NCBI GenBank assembly: GCA_964511555.1 | Contig: CAZEFR010000005.1 | Location: 1-64,000, forward strand | DNA from: CAIZGX01 sp964511555 | Lineage (GTDB): Bacteria > Bacteroidota > Bacteroidia > Flavobacteriales_D > Sanyastnellaceae | Direction of reading: 5' to 3' | DNA length: 64,000 nucleotides | Part shown: positions 8,679 to 16,199 of the stretch, in pieces | Layout of the letters: each line of letters opens with the position of its first letter | Numbering within the stretch: the first letter of the stretch is position 1 | Position numbers and translations under genes: made by a program | The notes under the pieces: model-generated | What the model was told of the DNA's origin: nothing | Database searches by the model: none | The model's input: the letters and a program-made list of their open reading frames with translations, nothing else

Positions 8679-9311
8679 ATGAACACGCTTCCATTGTGTT
8701 GCTTCGCTCCTGTGAGCTGGTACGTTCTGTATGCTCAAGGTAACTTCACCTTGGATCAGCATGAATACTTTCAGAAGCAGACCTACCGCAATCGATTCGA
8801 CATTCTTTCTGTCAACGGAATACAGACCCTCACTGTTCCCGTTGAAAGCACCAATGGCCAAAGGCAGCAACTGCGCGACATTCGCATTAGTGCAGAGTAC
8901 AGCGGAAAGAAAACACTTCGAGCTATTCGCAGTGCTTATGGCAATTCTGCTATGTACGACTTTCTTGAGCGTGATCTTGAAGAACTTTTTTTGAAGGAAG
9001 AAAAGTTTCTTTTTGACTTTAATATGAAAGCACATGACTGGACATGCAGGTGGTATCCCCAAATCCACAAGGGAAGATTGATTGAATCAAAGATTCCGGA
9101 GGAAAGATTGGCGGAGCCAAAGATTCACTTCGTGAAAGAAATGGAGGTGGAAAGGTGGAAAGTACGGGGGACTAGGCCTGTTGAATTGAAGAGTTATCCG
9201 CAGGTATTTTCGGATCGTTTTCCTTTTGAAAAAGACCTTTCAATACTCGATGCTATTTTTAATTTAGGCAAGACCTCAGTGAACAGTCTTGGTCATGTTA
9301 ACAATTCCTGA
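8679..9311 (+). CDS. WbqC-like family protein carrying a mini-hairpin string
   Basis: A 210-residue WbqC-family protein. The family occurs in polysaccharide loci and has no settled reaction; next to lepB it is part of a common flavobacterial gene order. Family features are the N-terminal FAPVSWYVLYAQ and YRNRFDILSVNGIQTLTVPV, with an AYGNSAMYDF segment near 87-96. Residues 133-154 (RLIESKIPEERLAEPKI and following) are encoded by four tandem DNA hairpins (9075-9139), and the stretch just after is also atypical (MEVERWKVRGTRPVE). The reading frame stays open across it, so the protein is probably still made. Confidence 0.8.
   Translation: MNTLPLCCFAPVSWYVLYAQGNFTLDQHEYFQKQTYRNRFDILSVNGIQTLTVPVESTNGQRQQLRDIRISAEYSGKKTLRAIRSAYGNSAMYDFLERDLEELFLKEEKFLFDFNMKAHDWTCRWYPQIHKGRLIESKIPEERLAEPKIHFVKEMEVERWKVRGTRPVELKSYPQVFSDRFPFEKDLSILDAIFNLGKTSVNSLGHVNNS
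9075..9139 (+). repeat. Mini-hairpin string A (four hairpins with AGA linkers, inside wbqC-like gene)
   Basis: AGA linkers alternate with perfect inverted repeats with 3-nt loops: TTGAT/TGA/ATCAA (9078-9090), TTCC/GGA/GGAA (9094-9104), TTGGC/GGA/GCCAA (9108-9120) and TTCAC/TTC/GTGAA (9124-9136). AGA flanks every unit. The arms differ in sequence but always pair. The unit is 11 or 13 nt plus the 3-nt linker. Confidence 0.8.
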
Positions 9312-9354
9312 AATTAGTTTCGTTTTTCGCTGAAAGCATTGCATTTTTGCATAG

Positions 9355-11094
9355 ATGAAGAAACGCAATTCCGACCTTGTTCAATTTTTTCTTACCCTCG
9401 GTATTCTTTGTGCTGTAGCACTCCTTTCCTCGGTTGTCTTTTTCAAGCTAGACATAACCGCCGAAAAACGAAATTCACTTTCTAAAACATCTTTAGAGAT
9501 GCTTGAGAGCCTGGAGGAAGCTGTTTATGTTCGCGTTTATTTGCATGGAGAATTTCCTGCCGACTACAAAAGATTAGAGCAAGCTGTTGAAGAACGCTTA
9601 GCCGAATTCAACAATGAAAGCAACGGCCTAATCGAATATGAATTCATTGATCCCTATGAAGAAGCCGACGAGAAAAAGCGGCAAGATATTTTTGCGGCAC
9701 TGGATGAAAAAGGATTGAAGTTCTCAAACATCTCATACGAGAAAGACGGAGCGGAAGTAAACAAAATCATTTGGCCGGGTGCAATAGTTGAATACAAAGG
9801 GAAAGAATACCCAATTCAATTCATGCGAAGCGAAATGCCTCTTTCAGACCCTGAAATGGTGAACTTCTCGGTAAACAATCTCGAGTATGAATTGGCAAGC
9901 AGCTTCCGACGAATTTTGCGTGAGCGTAAGCCGCTTATTGGAGTGCTAGAGGGGCACAAAGAAATACCCCGTATTCACATGGCTGATTTGCTTTACTCGC
10001 TAAAAGACAATTACACCGTAAAACCTGTAACGATCAATGGCAAGTTAAATGCATTGAGCGACAAACTTCCCGAGTTTCAGTTTCGTTCGAATGCCTACGA
10101 CATGCTCATTGTTGCTGGACCTGATACTGTAGTGCCTGACAAAGACCGTTTCCTTATTGACCAATTTATTATGAATGGTGGAAAAGTACTTTGGTTACTA
10201 GACGCACTTACTATGAACCTAGATAGTATAAAAGGCGGAGGAGTAGCTATGGCTGTTTCAAATGAAAATGGTCTGTATGAAATGTTGTACGAATACGGTG
10301 TTCGCCTCAATAGAAATATGGTCATTGATTTTCAAGGTGCTCCAATCATTCTCGATAACGGCCCAATGGGTAACCAAAGAAGTTACGTCGAAAAGAGCAA
10401 TTACTTCGCTCCTATTCTCACCTCTGAAAAACACTCTCATCCAATTGCCGCAAATTTAGACCCCATTTTTACTGAATTCGCAGGGTCTTTAGACACTGTT
10501 AATCAGAACAAGAATATTCGAAAAATCCCGTTTTTATTCTCTTCTGATTTAGCAAAAGAATTCAAATCTCCCGTACGAATAGATCTTGAATTATTGAGAG
10601 AGACGGGAGACTATTTCAAAACGAATAACAAGCCCAACCAAGTTATGGGTATCTTGTTAGAAGGCACGTTTCCTTCTGCATTCAACGACTATCTTCCAGA
10701 TAGTGTGCGGAAATCTCCGGAGATTGCTTACCGTGCGAGCAGCGAGCAAACCCGCATGATTGTCATTTCAGATGCAGACATTGCTTACAACGAAGTTCAA
10801 GTGGAAAACGGAAAAGAGTATCCACTTCCTTTGGGGTATAGCAAACAATTTAAAAGAGTCGTATACGACAACAAAGATTTACTCATGAATTGCGTGAACT
10901 ACTTGCTCGACGATGCGAGTTTGATTGATGTTCGTTCAAGAAACATTCAAGTGAGAAAATTAGACAAGGATAAGATTTCCAACGAAAAAAATTATTGGAA
11001 ATCATTGAATACGGCTTCTCCCCTTTTCGTTTTAGCGATCTTCGGAACAGCTGTTGTTTTCTCAAGAAAGAAGCGCTGGACCAAGAAGAACTAA
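9355..11094 (+). CDS. gldG: Gliding-motility ABC transporter accessory protein GldG
   Basis: A 579-residue GldG homologue (ABC_transp_aux type). One N-terminal membrane segment (about 10-32), a large periplasmic part, and a C-terminal membrane segment (ASPLFVLAIFGTAVVF) followed by a basic tail. In Flavobacterium, GldG works with the permease GldF and the ATPase GldA and is linked to gliding. Here gldF does not precede it; the upstream gene is wbqC-like. The downstream DUF4340 gene starts 1 bp after the stop, a common pairing. Similar ABC_transp_aux proteins occur in non-gliding bacteria, so gliding itself is not proven. Confidence 0.87.
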   Translation: MKKRNSDLVQFFLTLGILCAVALLSSVVFFKLDITAEKRNSLSKTSLEMLESLEEAVYVRVYLHGEFPADYKRLEQAVEERLAEFNNESNGLIEYEFIDPYEEADEKKRQDIFAALDEKGLKFSNISYEKDGAEVNKIIWPGAIVEYKGKEYPIQFMRSEMPLSDPEMVNFSVNNLEYELASSFRRILRERKPLIGVLEGHKEIPRIHMADLLYSLKDNYTVKPVTINGKLNALSDKLPEFQFRSNAYDMLIVAGPDTVVPDKDRFLIDQFIMNGGKVLWLLDALTMNLDSIKGGGVAMAVSNENGLYEMLYEYGVRLNRNMVIDFQGAPIILDNGPMGNQRSYVEKSNYFAPILTSEKHSHPIAANLDPIFTEFAGSLDTVNQNKNIRKIPFLFSSDLAKEFKSPVRIDLELLRETGDYFKTNNKPNQVMGILLEGTFPSAFNDYLPDSVRKSPEIAYRASSEQTRMIVISDADIAYNEVQVENGKEYPLPLGYSKQFKRVVYDNKDLLMNCVNYLLDDASLIDVRSRNIQVRKLDKDKISNEKNYWKSLNTASPLFVLAIFGTAVVFSRKKRWTKKN

Positions 11095-11095
11095 C

Positions 11096-12133
11096 ATGAA
11101 AAAAAAGAACATCATTCTCCTCGTTTTGTTTCTCTTGCTTGCAGGAACGGCAATTTACCTTTATCCTAAGTTGAGCAAAAAAAGTTCAACTGGAGACAAT
11201 CCATTCATGCAGTTTTCTATAGAAGACACAGCCTCTATTGCTAAAGTTACCATTCAAGACCGAGCAGGTCGTGTGGCCGTTCTCGAACGCAAAAATGAGA
11301 GCACAGAATGGACTATAAATAAAAAGTACACCGCTCGAAAAGACGTTATAAAATTATTGCTCGAGTGTTTTCATGACATTCGTGTAAGGGGGAATGTTCC
11401 CGCCAAAATGCGAGACAATATGATGAGCGTTATGGCATCATCTGGCAAAGAAGTTAAGATATTCGATAAGAATGGAAAACTCTTAAAAACCTATTTCGTG
11501 GGCCCTAACACACAAGATCACTTGGGCACTATTATGCTATTAGAAACACCTGAAGATGGAAGAGCTGAAGATCCTTACATAATGCATATTGAAGGATTCA
11601 CTGGTTTCTTGAACCCGCGATTTTTCATAGATGAAATGGAGTGGAGAAGCACCAACGTTTTTTATTATCCTAACAATGACATATCAGAAATTGAAGTGCT
11701 TCACATGACCGATCCCGGAAGCAGCTTCAAGTTAAATTATTTGGGTAATAACAAGCTCAAGTTTCAGCGATATTTGAACGGAGTGCTCACTCCTTTCGCA
11801 CAGCTAGATACAGCAAGGGCATTTGATCTTTTGAAACGTATGCAAAAGGTTAATTTGGAAAGTTACAACACCCTTCTTTTACCTGAAGCTGCAGATTCAA
11901 TAAAAAATATTACACCAACATTTGTTTTAAGAGTGAAAGACAATGCTGGTGCAACAACTTCACTAAGCTTGTATCTAAAAAAGGCCAAAGAAATGACCGC
12001 CGATGCTACGGGACAAATGACACCGTTCGATCCGGCATACTTTTGGGCGAAAACAGACGCCAATGAATTGGGATTGGCTCAGTTCTTTGTGTTTGAAGCA
12101 CTGCTTCAGCCGGCCAGTTTTTACGGGCGATAA
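11096..12133 (+). CDS. DUF4340 domain protein, GldG partner
   Basis: Residues from the ATG at 11096 begin MKKKNIILLVLFLLLAGTAIYLYPKL, a single N-terminal membrane anchor. I prefer this start to the in-frame ATG at 11054, which lies inside gldG and would put extra residues before the anchor. The remaining 310 residues resemble DUF4340, a periplasmic beta-rich domain often coded next to GldG/ABC_transp_aux genes. Likely part of the same envelope transporter complex; its molecular role is not known. Convergent with the RNA methyltransferase gene with no spacer. Confidence 0.8.
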   Translation: MKKKNIILLVLFLLLAGTAIYLYPKLSKKSSTGDNPFMQFSIEDTASIAKVTIQDRAGRVAVLERKNESTEWTINKKYTARKDVIKLLLECFHDIRVRGNVPAKMRDNMMSVMASSGKEVKIFDKNGKLLKTYFVGPNTQDHLGTIMLLETPEDGRAEDPYIMHIEGFTGFLNPRFFIDEMEWRSTNVFYYPNNDISEIEVLHMTDPGSSFKLNYLGNNKLKFQRYLNGVLTPFAQLDTARAFDLLKRMQKVNLESYNTLLLPEAADSIKNITPTFVLRVKDNAGATTSLSLYLKKAKEMTADATGQMTPFDPAYFWAKTDANELGLAQFFVFEALLQPASFYGR

Positions 12134-12862
12134 CTATCCGTTTATTTTTAACTGATAAATGGCAATGCCTCCAGCAATTGAGGCGTTCAAGCTCTCAGCG
12201 CTACCCATAGAGGGTATGGTAAGTCTTGTTGCTGAAGCTTGAATGAATAGTTCTGAGACACCGTGACTTTCACTTCCTACCACCAGCGCCCATTTATCCG
12301 GAGCACTAAAGGTTTGTATAGGTGTGCCGTTCAAATCGGCGGCAAGCAGCGGGATTTCATTCAGCTTTAAATATTCAATTAATTCATTGGAAGTTCCTGA
12401 AGCGAACGGCAAACGTAATATACTTCCCATAGTAGATTGAACCACCTTCGAGTTGTATACATCTACACACTGATCATCGAGGAGCAACGCGTCTACTCCA
12501 AACCACTCGCACGTGCGAATGAGAGTGCCTAAGTTTCCCGGATCTGAAATCGCATTTGCAACACAAAATGTTTTTCCCGAAACATCTGAAAGGCTCATGT
12601 TCTTCTGCCTCAACACAGCCAAATAACCGGGTGGTTGAGTAAGACTTGATATCTGCTCCATATCACGCGTGTGAATGAGAGGAACTTGAAATTTCAGCGA
12701 GAAGTCTTCATCAGTGGTAAAAACCTTTTGGACAATAGACTCAAAACCTAGCGCCTCTTCCACCGCCTTTCTTCCTTCCACAACAAACAATTGCTCTTGC
12801 ATTCGAAATTTCTTCTGTTGCAATGAGCGAATTAGCTTGATTTCGTTCTTGGAAATGGACAT
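12134..12862 (-). CDS. TrmH/SpoU family RNA 2'-O-methyltransferase
   Basis: A 242-residue SPOUT methyltransferase. An N-terminal RNA-binding part is followed by the three family motifs: NAISDPGNLGTLIRT at 103-117 (motif 1, with the catalytic Arg), VVGSESHGVS at 194-203 (motif 2), and the knot motif IPSMGSAESLNASIAGGIAIY at 216-236 (motif 3). It would transfer a methyl group from SAM to a ribose 2'-OH in rRNA or tRNA; the target cannot be told. ATG at 12862. It diverges from tamL, an arrangement seen in other Bacteroidota. Confidence 0.9.
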   Translation of the reverse strand: MSISKNEIKLIRSLQQKKFRMQEQLFVVEGRKAVEEALGFESIVQKVFTTDEDFSLKFQVPLIHTRDMEQISSLTQPPGYLAVLRQKNMSLSDVSGKTFCVANAISDPGNLGTLIRTCEWFGVDALLLDDQCVDVYNSKVVQSTMGSILRLPFASGTSNELIEYLKLNEIPLLAADLNGTPIQTFSAPDKWALVVGSESHGVSELFIQASATRLTIPSMGSAESLNASIAGGIAIYQLKING

Positions 12863-12903
12863 TAAATTTTATTTATACAAAGATGCGATAGATATTTGTA
12901 CAA

Positions 12904-15477
12904 ATGATGCAAAAGAAGATTTTTCAAAAGTCACTCCAACTGAATGTCCTATTGATCGGGATTCTAGTTTTGGCCCTTACTTCTTGTGCTATTCAAAATA
13001 ATTTACAAGAAGGCGATGTGTATTTTGAAGATCACAAGGTTGACTTCACTGAATACAAAAACGACATACTTACCGTGAATGGCGTAAGTGCCGATGAGTT
13101 GCTGTCATTAACAAAACTTAAACCCAATCGGAAGACACTCATGTTTCGTTTAAACATGCGTCTGAACACGTTCGTGCCTCGGAAATTTTTAGAGCGTTCC
13201 GAACTGCGAATTACGAAGCGCTGTGAGCGAATAAATAAAAAGAGATTCGATAAGGAAACGCGCAAAAACAAAAAGCACAAAGAACCAAAAAAATGTAACG
13301 GACTTTGGCCATGGCTTGCTTACACAGTTGGAGAACCACCTGCTCTTTTAGACACCATTCTCATGAATAAAGGTGCTAGACAAATGGAAATTTATTTGCG
13401 GAAAAACGGGTATTTCAATGCCGAAGTGAAAGGTGAAAATAAACTGAACACTAAGAATAGTTTGTTCTGGAAGGCTGGTAAAAAAAGTACTGTTGTCTAT
13501 CACGTAGAGCTTAAAGATCTGTACACCATTAAAAATGTAGAGTGGAACGTCTCTGATCCTGGCATGCAAAAGCAGCTCCCAAGAATTCAGCAAAACACAT
13601 TGATTAAAACAGGAGAACGTTTTCGTGTTGAAAATTTAGACGCAGAGCGAGGACGAATTACCCTGCTCCTGAGCAATCAAGGGTTTTATGAATTTATTCC
13701 TGATTACATTGTCTACGAACTAGACACAGTCACCTCACCTAAAGAGGTAAATGTGAAGTTATCGATACTGAATCAGAAAGCGCTAGACGGATATGGAAAC
13801 TACACTGGGCAGACGCTTCCGCATAGGAAATTTTACATTGGAAATATTTCATTCAACACCTCATTTGACCCGTTAAATCCGAATGAAATTCCAACAGACA
13901 CGGTAGAATACAAAGGTCTAGACATATACAGCGTGGGCTTGTCTTGTGTTAAACCTGTAATACTCGACAGAAGGGTTGAGGTAAAGGAAACTCAGCTATA
14001 CCAACAGCGGTATATAGACGAGACCTACAAGCGCTTCACACAGTTGGGTGTTTTCAAAACTGTAAACATTCAACTTTCGCCAAGAAACGACGCTCAGACC
14101 GGACAAGCACTTTTAGACGTGAAGGTATTGCTCGCTCCAAATAAAAAGCAGGCATTAAGCTTCGATCCGAGGGTAACCAACAGAGCGGGAAATACAGGTA
14201 TTTACGGAAACTTCATTTACAAGCACCGCAATGTTTTTCGCGGCGCAGAGTCCTTTGAACTCAAGACGGTTGTTGGTGCGGAAGCATCACAAGTTTTAGG
14301 TGGAGGATCTGCTTTAACAAACACTGGCGATCAGATTGTTCAACGTACTTTTCAACTGAATACATTTGAAATAGGACCTGAAATGAATTTGATTTTACCT
14401 CGTCTATTCCCTCGCGACCTTGCCAAGACCAGTCGAAGTAACGACCCTAAATCACATGTTCGGGCTGGATTAAACTACCAACGCAGACCCGATTATACGC
14501 GAACACTTTCACAAGTTAGTTTCGGTTGGAATTTTATTGAAAATCCGGAGACGGTATCTTCCTTCGATATTGAATGGGCAGAACTGAGTTTAATAAAGAT
14601 AGACCGCTCTGCGGCGTTTGACCAATGGTTAGGGGCCTTGAATGACAGTTATCTCGCCAACAGCTATCAAGACCACTTGATAAGCGCTACACGTGTTGGC
14701 TACACCATAAATACTCAAAAAGACGGTAACCAACCGCGTTCATTTTATTACCGTGGAAATATTATTGAAGGCGCTGGCAATCTGTTAAGAGCCATCTATG
14801 AACGCATACCCGGCGCGGAAACAGACTCCATTGGCAGCTATACCATTAACAACATTCGCTTTGCACAATACGTAAAATCAGATCACGACGTTAGATTTTA
14901 CACGCAATCCGATGACCGAAATAAACTTGCTTTTCGTGGATTCATTGGTGTTGGAATACCACTGAAGAATCTTTCGTCGCTCCCTTTTGAAAAAAGCTAT
15001 TTCAGCGGTGGTGCGAATGGACTGCGCGCATGGCAGGCCCGAACGTTGGGCCCTGGAAGTTTCAGAGACACATCAGTGGTTCGTTCATTCAACAACATTG
15101 GAGATATTAAACTCGAATTCAATGCTGAATATCGATTCAAGATTACACAAATGTTTCAAGCTGCCTTCTTCGTAGATGCCGGAAATATTTGGTTGGCGAA
15201 CAGAGACAACAGCCGACCCAATGCGGAATTCAACAAGAACAGATTCTACAAAGAATTTGCGCTTGGTGCAGGAGCTGGGTTAAGACTCGACTTCGATTTT
15301 TTCATTGTTCGAATGGATGTTGGAATACCCCTAAGAGATCCGCTGAAAATAGACGGTGAGAGGTGGTTGTGGCAAGGAAAAGATGAGTACAATGCATTTC
15401 TTTCCGATGTGAATAACGCTCCAAGTACCTTCAAACTTCAGCCTGTCTTGAACTTGGGATTGGGATTTCCTTTCTAA
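12904..15477 (+). CDS. tamL: TamL-type outer-membrane lipoprotein (Omp85 family)
   Basis: An 857-residue Omp85-family protein. N-terminal signal with lipobox LTSC (Cys28) marks it as a lipoprotein, the feature separating TamL from TamA/BamA. POTRA-like segments fill roughly 30-400, and a C-terminal 16-strand-type barrel ends with a hydrophobic/aromatic strand (PVLNLGLGFPF). The conserved barrel segment FSGGANGLRAWQARTLGPG (about 700) corresponds to the L6 motif region. It would act in outer-membrane protein assembly together with a TamB, which is not in this window. ATG at 12904 or 12907. Its end overlaps the convergent plsC by 4 bp. Confidence 0.85.
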   Translation: MMQKKIFQKSLQLNVLLIGILVLALTSCAIQNNLQEGDVYFEDHKVDFTEYKNDILTVNGVSADELLSLTKLKPNRKTLMFRLNMRLNTFVPRKFLERSELRITKRCERINKKRFDKETRKNKKHKEPKKCNGLWPWLAYTVGEPPALLDTILMNKGARQMEIYLRKNGYFNAEVKGENKLNTKNSLFWKAGKKSTVVYHVELKDLYTIKNVEWNVSDPGMQKQLPRIQQNTLIKTGERFRVENLDAERGRITLLLSNQGFYEFIPDYIVYELDTVTSPKEVNVKLSILNQKALDGYGNYTGQTLPHRKFYIGNISFNTSFDPLNPNEIPTDTVEYKGLDIYSVGLSCVKPVILDRRVEVKETQLYQQRYIDETYKRFTQLGVFKTVNIQLSPRNDAQTGQALLDVKVLLAPNKKQALSFDPRVTNRAGNTGIYGNFIYKHRNVFRGAESFELKTVVGAEASQVLGGGSALTNTGDQIVQRTFQLNTFEIGPEMNLILPRLFPRDLAKTSRSNDPKSHVRAGLNYQRRPDYTRTLSQVSFGWNFIENPETVSSFDIEWAELSLIKIDRSAAFDQWLGALNDSYLANSYQDHLISATRVGYTINTQKDGNQPRSFYYRGNIIEGAGNLLRAIYERIPGAETDSIGSYTINNIRFAQYVKSDHDVRFYTQSDDRNKLAFRGFIGVGIPLKNLSSLPFEKSYFSGGANGLRAWQARTLGPGSFRDTSVVRSFNNIGDIKLEFNAEYRFKITQMFQAAFFVDAGNIWLANRDNSRPNAEFNKNRFYKEFALGAGAGLRLDFDFFIVRMDVGIPLRDPLKIDGERWLWQGKDEYNAFLSDVNNAPSTFKLQPVLNLGLGFPF

Positions 15478-16199
15478 CCTTTTTCTATTTCTTCTTGAAT
15501 AAGTGCGCGCGTGTGGTTCGCCATCTCTTCAATGCTCATATTGAAAAAAGTATCGTCTTTCAAAGCGGGTAAAACTCTTACCTCAACTGTTGCTGGACGA
15601 AGAGAAAAACTTCCGCTTGCAAGTGCCTTTGCACTTCCAATTACTGCAATTGGAACGATGGGGATTCTTCCCTCTTTCGCAATGGTAAAGACACCCTTTT
15701 TGAAAGGTAAGAGTTCTCCTGTTTTCGTGCGCGTTCCTTCCGGAAATGCAGCAATGCTTTTCCCACCCTTGATGTCTTGAATAGCAGTGCGCATGCTTGC
15801 CATAGCGCGTTCGCGATTCTTTCTGTCTACGAATATCATTCCTACAATTTTCATGTATTGACTTAAAATAGGAATCTTCTTCAGTTCAATTTTACCAATG
15901 AAAAAAAGTGGCCGATTGATGCGTGTGCAGATCATTGGAATGTCTAACTGTGACGCGTGATTCGCTGCGTAAATAGCAGGTTCGTCCAGAACATTCTCCA
16001 ATCCTTTCGCCTTCACGCGCACCATTGAAATGGCGAGAATCATGGGCGAAAAAATGTAGTATCCCATTATTCTGTGCGAATACGTTGGGTTGGTTACCAA
16101 TGCGAAGATCATCCCGAAAATCCCGCAGAACATGGTCCAGACAATCAACAAAATAAGTTGCAGGATATTTATTGGAAACCACAAAACTTTTGAAATCAT
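15474..16199 (-). CDS. plsC: 1-acyl-sn-glycerol-3-phosphate acyltransferase (PlsC)
   Basis: A 241-residue acyltransferase making phosphatidic acid from lysophosphatidate at the inner membrane. N-terminal hydrophobic segments cover about 5-36. The catalytic motif NHASQLD is at 80-86 (NHx4D), with further blocks FVDRKNRERA (123-132), FPEGTRTKT (152-160) and VPIAVIGS. The ATG at 16199 overlaps the stop of the upstream oxidoreductase gene (ATGA), so the two are probably coupled. Several homologues of this family occur per genome, so the substrate is not certain. Confidence 0.88.
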   Translation of the reverse strand: MISKVLWFPINILQLILLIVWTMFCGIFGMIFALVTNPTYSHRIMGYYIFSPMILAISMVRVKAKGLENVLDEPAIYAANHASQLDIPMICTRINRPLFFIGKIELKKIPILSQYMKIVGMIFVDRKNRERAMASMRTAIQDIKGGKSIAAFPEGTRTKTGELLPFKKGVFTIAKEGRIPIVPIAVIGSAKALASGSFSLRPATVEVRVLPALKDDTFFNMSIEEMANHTRALIQEEIEKG

